The position numbers and the translations under genes are program-made. From Ustilago trichophora (Eukaryota > Basidiomycota > Ustilaginomycetes > Ustilaginales > Ustilaginaceae), in assembly GCA_900323505.1 (NCBI GenBank), contig OOIN01000043.1, forward strand, positions 620,001 to 684,000: a stretch of 64,000 nt of DNA, given 5' to 3'. The notes below the pieces were generated by a model that saw only the letters and a list, made by a program, of their open reading frames with translations, did not search any database and was not told the DNA's origin. Of the stretch, positions 9,535-20,405 are shown in pieces (position 1 is the first letter of the stretch; each line of letters begins with the position of its first letter).

Positions 9535-11133
9535 GTTGATGATCTGTCTATACGCTGCTGCAGTGGAGGGCGAGGAATGGCTTCTTCTCGAAAGTGACCC
9601 CGCAAGCAGAAATTCTTTGGCGGAGAAAAGTACTGCCGCGGCAAAAATTTGTGGAGAAAGCCGGCGCGTATGTCGGTCGGTCTGCGAATTATAGAAACCG
9701 ACGACGTCTACTGCGTTCGATAATGTCCGCAAGAGATCTCGACGACACCTGATACAAGAAAGTGTAAGATGGGGTGGGGAAGGAAGAAATCTTGGGAAGA
9801 CACCAAGGAACGAGGTATGGTCGCCGGATCAATTTGAGAAGATTGACCCGTGTGAGGAGCCAAAGCCAGGGTCTTTCACGAAGAGCGAAGGGTGAAATGG
9901 GCACGGAAAGTGACTCGGAAGATGTGTGGAGCAAGGCCAAGGCAGACCAGCCGTCACCAAGCCACACGCGTCAAGAGGGTGAGAGAAAGAGCTTCGGGTA
10001 AGGTCGTGACTAAAAGGCGGTACCTGACTCGACAGCTAAGTCAAAGCAATTCGGGTAGAATCGCGAGCTAAATCGGATTTTATTTTTTTTCTTTTGGAGA
10101 AATTGGGGGAAATGGTGCTGCAGATGCCACCCAAACCAGGCTCTTCAAAATCCAAAAAGCAAACAGTTGCAGCAAATTTGCATTCCCCACTTCGGCATGG
10201 TCGAACGGCATGATGCACAATTCACTACCGACCAATGAAGTGGTCCCACAAGCTGAAGTGCATGCAAGCTCACTATTGAGCGAGATGACTCGTTGCCTAG
10301 CCAAACCCACCCCAAGGCTTTGGACAGCAGCAGGAAGGGCAAGGTGATGTGATTCTCTCGACCCTGGTCATGTGGGAAGAGTTTGCCAGAATTGAAGTTT
10401 GGGAAACTGATTCGGCAATGAAACGAAGCTTACATTGCCTTGTTCGATTCGCCTTTCGACACGAGCAAGGGCTTTGGCAAACTGGCTGGAGAGAAGGCGG
10501 ATCTGAAGGGCACCAGGCACATGTGCATTCGATGGAGAGGGTTGAGGGCCGCAAAGAAATGACCGGCGAATCGAGCATGGCAGCTGTCCGTCACTCGTCG
10601 ACCACAGCTTCGACTCATCCGTCCCCACAAAAAATAAAAAAACTCCTTCGTCGCTGAGCAACCGGAGGCTCGGCCGCTTAGAAGTTTTTTCGCTCGCTCG
10701 CTCGCTTGCTGCACGACCCACTTGATGCATGGCAAGCGTCCAGCTGCATACTGTACAGCAGACAAGCGGAGCTCGTTCGGCAGAAAACATCCAATCACTG
10801 GCCCCGTCGATGCTCCGTCTCCGCACCTGTGCTTCCGTACGTCTCCGCCGGAGAAGTCCGGAAACTCAAATTTGCAGTGTCGACGAGCCAGAAACACCCG
10901 CACGACCACACAAGGCCAATCAATTGACCGACCTTGTCGAATGAAGTGATGTACGAAGTGAACGGATGACCTGGGCCGGTGAATGTCGCTGAGAGAAAAA
11001 CACTTTGTGTTTGTGCGTCTTTGCAAGAAACCTTCCTTGCCGCCACTTCCGAGACGAAACTTTGCCGAAAAGGAACTAGGCACGAACCCAACACGGAAGT
11101 CCAAAGGGGCGAAGGGGCGCAGCATTTACTCAC
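9279..11133 (-). other. Long 1855-nt intron and internal promoter of the malic enzyme gene
   Basis: Bounded by donor GTGAGT at 11133 and acceptor AG at 9279 on the minus strand, with CTAAC as a candidate branch site. It is far longer than the roughly 80-nt introns of the nearby TPR gene. It contains the start codon and presequence of the mitochondrial isoform (9279-9534), so its upstream part would act as an alternative promoter. The remaining 1.6 kb has no supportable gene. TACTGTA occurs at 10749-10755. Confidence 0.6.
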
Positions 11134-11314
11134 CTTGGTTTGTGAAGACGTCTCGAAGGTTAGCAGCACCGCCATATGGGTGCGAGTGAATGGCACGGTA
11201 GAGGTTCGAGTCGCGAGGGTCCTCGGTGGTCTTGTCGTCGGGTGTGACTTTTGTGTTCTTGTTGACGGGCGCTGCGGCACCTACGGGTCGGACGTCTGAA
11301 ACGGATGGTGCCAT
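11134..11314 (-). CDS. Alternative first exon of malic enzyme (non-mitochondrial N-terminus)
   Basis: The ATG at 11314 (context CACAAGATGG) opens 60 codons encoding a hydrophilic, mixed-charge N-terminus (MAPSVSDVRPVGAAAPVNKN onward) with no presequence character. It ends in RDVFTNQ followed by a strong donor, AAG|GTGAGT, at 11133. An acceptor at 9279 (TCAAG|ACACTGG), with a CTAAC branch motif about 35 bases upstream, joins it exactly in frame to DTGFSYEKRDQLG of malic enzyme. The product would be 606 aa. The exon end (DVFTNQ) resembles the residues it would replace in the mitochondrial form (DPFPNQ), as expected for interchangeable first exons. The likely role is a cytosolic isoform. Splicing is inferred from sequence only. 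Confidence 0.7.
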
Positions 11315-13662
11315 CTTGTGTGAGATTGCGGTGGTGAGGAGCGCCGGGCTGTGTAGTGGGGGAAAGAGCTGTGGTTCGAGAAATGTATCAAGCGTGTGAG
11401 CCAGAAGGAGGGCGAGGAAGGAGATGAAGCTTAGTTGGAACAACAGCTCGAAGGGTGTAAGGTAGGAAGGAGGATGATGTTTGGAAAGAGGATGACGTTG
11501 AGTCGAAAGATGAAGAAAGGCATGGTCTTATAAGTGCATGTCAAAGGAGATCTTCTTGTGTGGGAGCCTTGCCAGAAGCCTCAGCTATACTGCGGCGCGA
11601 ATGTCGTCTCTCTGTGTGACTTGATCAGATGTGAGCTGCATCGACACAGTTCAGGGTCCTCATTGTCACTGACACGGCGAACAAGGAGAGTGGAGGCGGA
11701 GACTTGGCTGCCCCAACACCCCCATACAAAACCACATGAGGCCGAGAATGTTGGTTGTGCAGAATACAGTACTGTAGACCTTTTTTGTCTCTACAGAAAA
11801 ACAAAAAGTAAAATTAAAAAGATATTTGCGCCTGCCCTTTCACTGCAGCAGCTCGTGTGCCACCAGTCCTCAGGGTTGCCCCACATGCTACAGTACAAAG
11901 AAAATTGATCTCGAGTGCTAGACTTTCCACGAGAAGATGGCTTCAATTCCACTTGTCGGCCTCTTTTGGCAGCCCCAAAGATCAAGATATGATTGCACTT
12001 GCACGATGTCGGACAAGCCGATGGGCCTGCGTGCACCACAAAGCGTCAGGTGGGAACACGGAGCGTGTTAAAGAAGATCAAAAACAAAGTTTTCCAAAAA
12101 GGTTTTTTGGGAGGAAAAAAATAAAACAAAATGAAAGCGTATACATACTATTCTCCGCTGCAGGCGCCGCAAGGGTACTATTCCGGGACCTTCCGAATCG
12201 AACAATTGAGCCACTCTGTGAGGATTGGAGTACCTTCTTTGCGCAACGCCAGACTGCAAGGGTTCAGGGCACAGGGCATGAGATTGTCATCCGACGGCCA
12301 ACTCTGACGCTGATTCCTCAAGGTAAGCCATACGTATGAAGTCAAGCCCAAAAAGCTTTTCACTTATCGTGACCACTTCCTGCTCCTCCATTTTTTGTGA
12401 TTCTGCGTCAGTCACTTTATGCAAACAGGCCGACTCGGAAGGTTGTGACTGAATATTGCGAACAATGCTTTGGCTGCGAGATACCATCGCACATCATACT
12501 TTGAATGCTTTGATTTCTTGCGTTTGTCTGTGTCAAGCAAAGGACGATGCTGACATACATGCTGCTTTGCTCTATCTCTATGATTCGGAGGGGAACGGGC
12601 AGAAGCTAGCCGAGTCACGATCAATGAGCAGCATACAATTGTCTGCCACGATGATGGCAAGTGACGCAGGGTCATCGGATGACAGCAAGCGAGAGTGCGG
12701 GGTCGCTCTGATCGATGATGGCGAATGGAATCGACTCTGGCACGGGATCGACGTTCGTGTGTGGTCTGGAGGAGGAATTACCTAGATGACAGAGCCAGCT
12801 TGGTTGTCGTGGCGGACAGTATCTGAAACAAATGCGGGGTAAGCGACTGATCGCTGCGAAGCCCATGCTGCTTTTGGATCACAGGACGAGGCTTTGCGCG
12901 TGCATCAGGGCACATGGCCTTGTCATCGGAGATGGTGCACAGCAAAAGCGCCACGAACCAGACCGAGCACGGAACATGCAACAACCGGTACGTGAAAGAT
13001 GCCGTGAGTGAGTGACGCCCCTGACTAGGAAGACCACCCGCGATTACTCTCCTTCTGCCATCTAATCTCGCTTAGATTGATCGAGTCACTTGGAGCGTCG
13101 CGTTGCCGAACCGCCCCGCTTCAGAGCTACATTTCCGACTTTTGGCGTTGTTTCGTTGTTGAGCATCCTTCTCCGTTCTAGCCCTTCGACACTCATAGCA
13201 TACAATTGCCATCGCGATCGAGCATGACCGCGATGGCTCACCCTATTGCCCCTCATAATCCCTCTGCTTCTGTGCGCAGGCTTCCGAGAATAGCTTGTTG
13301 ATCTCGGTATGCGACCTTAGTGGTCTTAGAATCGGCATCACTTTCACATGGCGTTTTACAGTGTGTGCACTGGCCACCTCGAGCGTACGCAAAGCTGGCT
13401 GAAGCAGGCTCATAATAGAAATGCTTCCGGTGAACCTAGTCAAGGAGGCTCGAAGGTAACGTCGAGCATCTTGTGTGAATGTTATCACGATCAGATTAAA
13501 TTTTCTCAATGACCCGATCGATCCATGTTTCTGCGGAAATCGGAGACACGACTCTGCTCACGCTCCACTCGAAGCTTTGCCAACCAATCCTGAGGACAGC
13601 TTACATCACGGTAGTGTTTCACTATTTTTTCGTCTCTTGCGGACACCAAGTCAGCTAGAGCA
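11315..13662. other. Divergent promoter region, malic enzyme / TPR gene
   Basis: I find no credible coding region in this 2.35 kb. A perfect 12-bp palindrome, TACAGTACTGTA, lies at 11765-11776, and another TACAGTA at 11889-11895. The 120 bases upstream of 11314 look like a pyrimidine-rich leader on the minus strand. A/T-rich runs occur near 11800-11820 and 12080-12140. Confidence 0.45.
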
Positions 13663-14411
13663 ATGGCCGTCATTGAGCCGGTCGCAGTCAACAGCCGAGA
13701 TGCTGCCTCTGTTGGCTCTCAGCCCTCGGGTTCGACATCGAAATCAGGCATGACCATCGACGAGCAGCTCATCAAGGCCGAGGAGCTCAAATCCAGTGGC
13801 AATCAAGCTTTCGAAAAGGGTGAATTGACTGAAGCACTCAACAACTGGCACCATGTGAGTATCTCTTGACAAATCCTCAATAATTTGTGCTTACAGAGCT
13901 GACATCGCTTTGGCGAATGCCAAATCCATATCCACTATCAAGTCTTTGCTGTACTGCGCAGGAATCAACTCGTTTGCATCGCTCTACGGAGCTCGGTCTA
14001 CTGATGCAGAGAATGAGCGTGCAGCATGTATTGCAAGCGCAGTGTACAACAACATGGCTGCATGCTATCTTCGTCAATCCAAGTGGGAAAAGGCCGTGTA
14101 CGCGGCGTCTAAAACGTTGGCGCTCGCCCCAAAGAACCTCAAGGCCCTCTATCGCCGTGCGGAGGCATACCTGGAACTTGGAAGGAATCAGCTTGCTGCA
14201 AAGGACATTGACATAGCGCTCGACTTGAGACCAGAAGGTGCGTTGCATTCCTTGAATAGAGCTTGGCAATTTCTCGATTCAACTGACACGCCGTTCCTTT
14301 GTCTGGTATACAGATGCTGTCATTCGCAAGTTGGGAGAACGTCTGGTCCAAGCGTTCGAAGACGAAGAGATGGCGCGACAACAAGACAGAGGCGCAAAGT
14401 CATCGACATGA
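13663..14411 (+). CDS. Small tetratricopeptide-repeat (TPR) protein, three exons, 194 aa
   Basis: Exons are 13663-13854, 13943-14237 and 14314-14411. Exon 1 ends at donor CAT|GTGAGT. Two nearby AG sites (13896, 13898) give a stop or a non-TPR frame, so I choose the acceptor at 13942 (TATCAAG), with CTGAC as branch site. Intron 2 runs from GTGCGT to TACAG and also has a CTGAC. The joined product has TPR helices in order: IKAEELKSSGNQAFEKGELT, ASAVYNNMAACYLRQSKWEK and LKALYRRAEAYLELGRNQLA, ending in a charged helix (LVQAFEDEEMARQQ). It resembles the TPR part of FKBP- or TTC-type co-chaperones, but there is no FKBP domain. The partner is unknown. Total 585 nt including the TGA at 14409. Confidence 0.82.
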
Positions 14412-15348
14412 GTCTACCAAGTGAATGAAACTAGATTACAGAACAGGCAAGAGCGACATGACCTCGCTGACGAAACTTGGCTTGTAGCGCCCTACACGGT
14501 GCTTTTCAGCCGCCCGCACGTATCTATTTCTTCAGCAAAGGCCTGAGTGACCTTCTATCCGCAGCCATGCAGCTACTGATTAACATCAAGAGGGCAAGGC
14601 TTGTGAGATTGTGTTGAGGTCGAAGAAATCTAAGTCGGCGCTGATTTGGCGTCGACTGGTGCGCTACGCCCTCGTCGAAAAGGCCTTCCTTTCGCATTTT
14701 CTCCTCGGAAATGAAGCCCTAGGAATTTCGGCAAGGGTCCGAAAGCGACAGCCATCAAGCACGCCCAACCCAAAGAAAAAAGAAAGAAAAAAAAGCAAAA
14801 AAGCAAAACAAAGGCTCGAGCGCCTAACTGGACAGGAGACGCTGCTCTTGATCTTGTTGATTTTGAAAGGAGGGGCTTGAACCCACATTTTCACATTTTG
14901 TGCTTCTTTGCTATTTGTTCCTCTCCAAGATCACATCTTCTACTATACTGCATGCATGCAGAACCCGCTGAGACGCAGGACCCTGTCTATGATCACAAAA
15001 TGGAGGCGTTGTGCTTCTTTGACTCAGATGCAATCGAGTCGAATACGAATCATTTCGCGGTTGCACGTTTTGCAAAACGACCGCCCTGAAGCTTGAGGCT
15101 GAAACCCACCAACAAAAAAGCTAGACGCCGACGCTGACTCTTGTACTTCGTCTTATTCCCCACCATCGCTATTCTCCAACAGCACTATGAACCTGAATAG
15201 TCTTCTTTGAAACATCCGCACTCTAAGTCGACCGACAATCGATACCAAGCGGCTGCATATACGCCGGGCGGACAGGCCAACCAATTCCCGAGCAGCCACT
15301 AATGCATTCGAACAAGATTGATCGTCCACCGGCACAAACAAGGTCGAG
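14412..15348. other. Intergenic region upstream of the 1511-aa protein
   Basis: No gene is visible. There is a purine-rich, A-rich run at about 14771-14812. The final 200 bases before 15349 are likely leader of the next gene. Confidence 0.45.
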
Positions 15349-18300
15349 ATGGATGAGAATCGTGCATCGGCAGCTCGCAAGCTGCCACAGACTGCCGCCA
15401 ACTTCTTTGTTGGCACCAACTCCAGGGTGCCACGCATGACACTGGCGCAGTCGTCTCACATCATACCCATGCCAGTACCAAAGTCGCCAGGACTCAAGCC
15501 AAAGTCGGGCGTGGTTCTCAATCGGTTGCGACCTTCACCCTTCCCCAACTCTCCAACATCCAGCCGCGCCGCCACCTCACCTCGTAGCGTCACTACCGAA
15601 GGCGGCAAGGTGGCAAAAGCTGTACAAATCTTTTCTGCGTCTGCAGAAGAAGAAGGATCCTCAGTGCCTGACGTTTCTGAGCCAAGGCGAGACGCGGTTA
15701 CATCCAAGATGCCGAGCGGACATCTTTCTGGCAATACAAGCACTCTTGCTCCCAAGACGGAGGCCCAAAGTCCTCCTAATCGTGCCGACCTGGCACCACC
15801 ACCACCATCAAAGAATCAAGCAGCTGACCTCGACGTCTCTGCTCCGACTTCAACATCCGGCCCACCACCAAGACAGACTCGTGCTGCCTGGCCCATGTCT
15901 GCGGAAGGCCGCGAACCGATCTTCTATCTGCGACCCAAGCCAAATAGTGACAACCATTCGATCACGGCGCAGAGCGAAGGCTCCGTATTGTTTTCGCACG
16001 AGGAGTTCGATTCCCTTTCTCTTCCTGATTCTCAAACCAAAATGGTTGCGAAGGGCGAGCGACAGCTTCGATCATCAGATGATGCTGCACTACTGCACAC
16101 CGCGCCCCGGACTACAACAATGAACGAAACTGATACTCAAGAAGGTTCAACAGCATCTTTACACAAGTCACTCTTCGCCTCTGACTCTACTGGAACGTCG
16201 AATCCACGTCCAAGCACGCCAGAAGAGCTTCACTCTGTAACAGAGAACAACCACGGGAACGACTTGTCTCGAGAGGTGGATGCTCACTCTCAAGGAGCAG
16301 ATGCGGCTGAAGAAATACAATCGGAAGAGATGCAGGTCTTCGAGCTCGAGACTGTCGATTCAATCCCAACACTGACCGATACGTCACTCGTGCTACCTTC
16401 TCTAGGTACAAACCCAACCGAATCAAGTCCTACCATCTTGACTGCGGATCCTGAAGCTTTAGAGAGCAGCTTACATGCCCGCTTCCCCAGATCTTCCGAT
16501 CCTGCTCCAATTTCAGTGCCCAAGTCAGCATTCTCTGATGCAAGTGTTCCTTCGGCTTCGCCCATTGCTCGCGATTCGCTGCTAGACCAGGCGTTCGTCG
16601 TGGCAGATTCCCGGGATAGTCAGCTGCTGCCCAAAGCGACGAAGGGAAATACAGAGATGATCGAGCATTCAAATCCCCTCTTGACGCTACACTCGGCTCC
16701 ACGCTTAGCGGAAGAAGAGGACGGTAAAGCTTCAGCCGCAGAATCTCACACGGAAAGTCCGCGCTCAAGTACCCGCCAGAGAAGCCCTGAACCTTCCCTC
16801 GAGGACGCCCTGCCTATGCAGAACGCCGATCAACCCTCTTCTACTTATGTCACTCAAAACACTTCTGTGGCTCAAGGAGACGAGAAAGGGATCAAAGTTG
16901 ACGAAGGAGTCGTTGCAAACGGAAAGGCAGAGCTGAGGAACGAAGGGTTAGCTGTCGAAGCTGCACTCAGTCATAATATGGAAGGGTTGAAGCGGTCGGA
17001 GACACGCGTCACTGAGGCTGATGCTTCTGAGGTATCCTGGGAGGCAGAAATTGAGGCATATGTCGACATAGGCCGAACTGACAGCGAGGCCGCTTTTCAG
17101 GGACAGCCATCTTGCGAGATTGGCGACTCGGGCCGCCCCGACATCAAGCACTACGACGCAGTCATCGAAAGTCCCGGACGGGAAGTGTCACGCGATGCTG
17201 CGGAGCTTTCACAAATCAGTCTGCCGCAGCACAATTATGAAGCACAGCCTGAAGAGATGCTTTACCCGGCTTCGATCACGGACGAAGAAATTCTATCCGA
17301 GCTGATCGACCAAGTTGGCGTACCGACCCCGGAGATCGAGCGAGCCAAGCCTCGAGATTCCCTCATCGAGAGGACCGCATCCTGGATCAAGACTACATTG
17401 GAAGAAGCCGATCCTACGGAGATGAGATCTGCCGAGTTCCAACATGAAGATGCTGACCTGCTGTCAGTGGCGAGTACCGCGCTATCAGAGATGGCTGAAC
17501 GAACCCTTCAAGCTGAAGCTCTGGGGCGTGATGCTGATTCCAGATCAATCTTTGCCGGTCACCCAGGTCAAATTGTGTCCCCTCCTCGCGTCGAAAAGGG
17601 CAACAGTGCAGCTCCACACTCACTCGAACAGCCTGAGCTTTTCACGTCAAGCGACGAGGCAGCAAGAGTCAGCACGGACAAGTGCAGTGAAAGTGGACAT
17701 CCGGCACCCGCTGGAATGGCCTTGGGCATCGCATCGAACGTAGAGGCCAGCGTAGACCAAGCATGGGGCCACAAGATTGGCAGATCCTATTCTCAGCGCA
17801 GTCAGCCGGGTGGCACCGCCCTCAAGCAGATCAAAAAGATTCCTGGCCGTCTCAAGATACCGCAGCGTCAGCCAGAAGTGACACCGCAAAAGAGCAGAGA
17901 ACGCTTAGAGCTGCTCTCTGTGCGCAAGACGGCGAGCGCGACCCAGACTATAGACTCGACAAATTGCGGAAAGGAGCGGTCAACACCGACGCTCGGAACC
18001 ATACGATCCAACAACTTCGATGACGTGTTGCGCTCGTGGTCGCGTCCCGGAGCCGCAGAGGCAAATCCAGTGACTCCACCAAGCAGGGCAAAGCATCGCG
18101 TCGGGCAGCTTGTCAAAGACTGGGACGAAAATTTGCTCTCCAGCGAAGACGAGGAGGTTGCTTCGGTTGCGGTTTGCAAGCGCTTGACCCTCCGGCGCAT
18201 GTCCGACTTCACCGTACACTCTACACCTCGACGCGATCCACGCCCGTTGCCGGGCAAGCTTCCGCAGCAGACCGCCGAAACTTCCCCCTCGCGAAAAACA

Positions 18301-19884
18301 CAAACGCAGGTGCGGGCTTTGAGGCAGGTACAGCCGGTTCAGGTCTCATCAGAAGTGCCTCAAAGAGTTCGCCCTGGAAGACTCAAGGCTAGAGAGGTAC
18401 AGAGCGAAAGCTTGGCTGGTCGTGAACGACTGGCATTACGAGCTAAAAACGCAGTGGCTCTCGTTCTGCAAGAACCTCCCATCGCTGAAGTGGGGCCAAA
18501 ATCCCTGCAGACTACTGGAGAACAGCCGGCAGTAACGACTCATCACCCGACCACGGAGATGAGAGGAAATTTCGAGCCTCTGGAGCCTCAAGAAATCTTG
18601 CGTTCGCGAGACAGTGTCGACTTGACGGAAGAATACTTCGATCAAGCTAGTCCGATCGAGCAGACGACGCTCCCAACTACAGCGCCGAGGGTCGAAGCCA
18701 GCACGTTGAAGCCATTACGTCTTCAAGCCACCCAGTCGACTTTCAGCACTCCGAGAAAGCCGGATGTCAGCGTCTCGAATACTTCGCCACACACCGTTCT
18801 GTCTGATTTGTGGACTCCAAACACGAGCAACCCTGCCGATTCAGCGCTCACGGATGAGACTTGCGTTTCCAAGTCTGGAGAGTCACGGCCACATTCCGTT
18901 ACCAGGAGTCGCGTCGGAGAGAGATCCGCTCAGCATCTCCTTGCGCATGACGCCTCGAATCGATTGCCTTCTGTAATCGCCACGCATCTATCTTCCCACG
19001 AGCAGCGATGGCGCACTGGACCAGACCGTGCAAATTCATTGGAGAATTCGACTGCAGCACGCAATCATGCCCATCATCAAGCGCCACCACCAATTATGCA
19101 CTTCCAGAATGAAAGCCCGCCAGATGCGCCTCTTCAAGCTCAGTATCGCCAGGACGTTAGGGAAGAGCGCCCTCGTAAAGGTCTGGAAGCGCACACATCA
19201 CGGCAAGGACATGGCTCTGGCGCCTCCGTGCCCGGCTTTGAGATCAGCTTTCAGCTCAAGGAGCCGAGGATGGCCCCCCACTGCCCTCAGGGTTCACTCT
19301 TCGAGTTTGGCCTGCAAGTTCTGATCAAGCCCATCGGCGAGAGCTCCGCCGACGCTTCATGGCGCATGCAGCCCCCATCACAGCTTCAAGTCGATGCCAG
19401 GCTTCGCAATGCGCCATCAGTGGACGCGAGACAGTACGAATACAGCAATTTGCCCTCGACAGAGATGAGCAAGGTGCAAGAAGAAGCCCAGGCCTATCTT
19501 TTACATACACTCGCGACTCCTCAACAGCGCGACCGCCGAAACACGGTCGAAAGCTCGCGACTCTCGGCCTCTGTCGCTCCAAGAGGGCTTGGCAATGAGG
19601 CAGGTCTCAGCTCCCCCTTTTTGGGCCCTGATGCCGCAGCGATGAGCTCGCCGGCAAGCTCAAAGCGTCCTTATAGGGAGATGATGCTCACCACTCGATC
19701 GCGAAACGCTTCCGTCTCACAGCAAAGTGCAATTTCTAGCGTCTTGTCTTCGGCGGTACACCCCGCCGATCGTACTTCACCTCTGAGACGGCGCGCGCCA
19801 TCCACAGGACTCGCATCACCTTTGCCTTACATCAAACGTGCGCCTCCTCGAAGCGTCTCGTCCACATTTTCCACATATTCATAG
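15349..19884 (+). CDS. Large disordered hypothetical protein (1511 aa)
   Basis: A single open frame of 4.5 kb with coding-like composition; I recognise no catalytic domain. Most of the protein is Ser/Thr/Glu-rich and probably disordered. More ordered-looking patches are TDEEILSELIDQVGVPTPEI followed by an amphipathic segment (LIERTASWIKTTLEEADP), a basic stretch (LKQIKKIPGRLKIPQR), RSNNFDDVLRSWSRPGAAEA and VGQLVKDWDENLLSSEDEEV. Near the C-terminus is a segment of mixed hydrophobic character (PGFEISFQLKEP, then SLFEFGLQVLIKPIGESS). Many SP/TP sites suggest proline-directed kinase control. The tail is basic and Ser-rich. It could be a scaffold, cytoskeletal or chromosome-associated protein, but nothing in the sequence decides this. 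Confidence 0.78.
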   Translation: MDENRASAARKLPQTAANFFVGTNSRVPRMTLAQSSHIIPMPVPKSPGLKPKSGVVLNRLRPSPFPNSPTSSRAATSPRSVTTEGGKVAKAVQIFSASAEEEGSSVPDVSEPRRDAVTSKMPSGHLSGNTSTLAPKTEAQSPPNRADLAPPPPSKNQAADLDVSAPTSTSGPPPRQTRAAWPMSAEGREPIFYLRPKPNSDNHSITAQSEGSVLFSHEEFDSLSLPDSQTKMVAKGERQLRSSDDAALLHTAPRTTTMNETDTQEGSTASLHKSLFASDSTGTSNPRPSTPEELHSVTENNHGNDLSREVDAHSQGADAAEEIQSEEMQVFELETVDSIPTLTDTSLVLPSLGTNPTESSPTILTADPEALESSLHARFPRSSDPAPISVPKSAFSDASVPSASPIARDSLLDQAFVVADSRDSQLLPKATKGNTEMIEHSNPLLTLHSAPRLAEEEDGKASAAESHTESPRSSTRQRSPEPSLEDALPMQNADQPSSTYVTQNTSVAQGDEKGIKVDEGVVANGKAELRNEGLAVEAALSHNMEGLKRSETRVTEADASEVSWEAEIEAYVDIGRTDSEAAFQGQPSCEIGDSGRPDIKHYDAVIESPGREVSRDAAELSQISLPQHNYEAQPEEMLYPASITDEEILSELIDQVGVPTPEIERAKPRDSLIERTASWIKTTLEEADPTEMRSAEFQHEDADLLSVASTALSEMAERTLQAEALGRDADSRSIFAGHPGQIVSPPRVEKGNSAAPHSLEQPELFTSSDEAARVSTDKCSESGHPAPAGMALGIASNVEASVDQAWGHKIGRSYSQRSQPGGTALKQIKKIPGRLKIPQRQPEVTPQKSRERLELLSVRKTASATQTIDSTNCGKERSTPTLGTIRSNNFDDVLRSWSRPGAAEANPVTPPSRAKHRVGQLVKDWDENLLSSEDEEVASVAVCKRLTLRRMSDFTVHSTPRRDPRPLPGKLPQQTAETSPSRKTQTQVRALRQVQPVQVSSEVPQRVRPGRLKAREVQSESLAGRERLALRAKNAVALVLQEPPIAEVGPKSLQTTGEQPAVTTHHPTTEMRGNFEPLEPQEILRSRDSVDLTEEYFDQASPIEQTTLPTTAPRVEASTLKPLRLQATQSTFSTPRKPDVSVSNTSPHTVLSDLWTPNTSNPADSALTDETCVSKSGESRPHSVTRSRVGERSAQHLLAHDASNRLPSVIATHLSSHEQRWRTGPDRANSLENSTAARNHAHHQAPPPIMHFQNESPPDAPLQAQYRQDVREERPRKGLEAHTSRQGHGSGASVPGFEISFQLKEPRMAPHCPQGSLFEFGLQVLIKPIGESSADASWRMQPPSQLQVDARLRNAPSVDARQYEYSNLPSTEMSKVQEEAQAYLLHTLATPQQRDRRNTVESSRLSASVAPRGLGNEAGLSSPFLGPDAAAMSSPASSKRPYREMMLTTRSRNASVSQQSAISSVLSSAVHPADRTSPLRRRAPSTGLASPLPYIKRAPPRSVSSTFSTYS

Positions 19885-20069
19885 ATCATATACCACCGTC
19901 ACTATAGAGTTGAACTTATCCCGAAACGTAGACTAACTTAGTCACAAGCTTCCATTACTATCCCTTGCTGTACTTGAACATTCTTTACCGTTCTGAATGC
20001 AGTTTCATAGCAACTCCTGAAAGTGCGCCTCAGCTGATGTTGATGATGATCCAATGAGACGTGAGTGGT

Positions 20070-20187
20070 ATCTGCGGCCATAGAACCTTGAAAGCACCGC
20101 ATCCCGTCCGATCTGCGAAGTTAAGCAAGGTATCGCCTAGTCAGTACTGCGGTGGGGGACCACGCGGGAATCCTAGGTGCTGCAGTT
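20070..20187 (+). rRNA. 5S ribosomal RNA
   Basis: The sequence begins ATCTGCGGCCATAGAACC. It contains the conserved core GCACCGCATCCCGTCCGATC, then TGCGAAGTTAAGCAAGG (A-box region), then GCGGTGGGGGACCACGCGGG (C-box region), and ends GGTGCTGCAGT. These are hallmark eukaryotic 5S blocks at the right spacing for a 118-nt RNA. A run of eight T at about 20191-20198 provides a Pol III terminator. It stands alone between two convergent protein genes and not in an rDNA unit. I compared it with the general 5S consensus from memory only; exact ends are uncertain by one to three bases. Confidence 0.93.
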
Positions 20188-20200
20188 CCCTTTTTTTTTA
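20188..20200 (+). terminator. Pol III T-run terminator of the 5S gene
   Basis: The T run directly follows the 5S 3' end, the standard RNA polymerase III stop. More T-rich sequence follows to about 20229. Confidence 0.7.
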
Positions 20201-20405
20201 TTTTTTTATTTTTTGCTCGTTTATTTTTCTTTCCACCGTAAACTGTTCATCACACATTGTTTGCAGGACCTCATCTGTTGTCGAGACAGTGTCTCGATTC
20301 GATGTCGACAGAGCTTGGTAATGAGAAAGTAAATGCAATTCGATGCGAAAGCGATAAACAAGAGCCACGACTGAGGTGAGGGTTACTTTGGCAAGAGCTG
20401 AAGTT

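Noticed and set aside
14868..14950. Minus-strand GGGTTCAAGCCCC resembling a tRNA T arm
   Set aside because: No matching A box, acceptor stem or anticodon arm could be folded around it.
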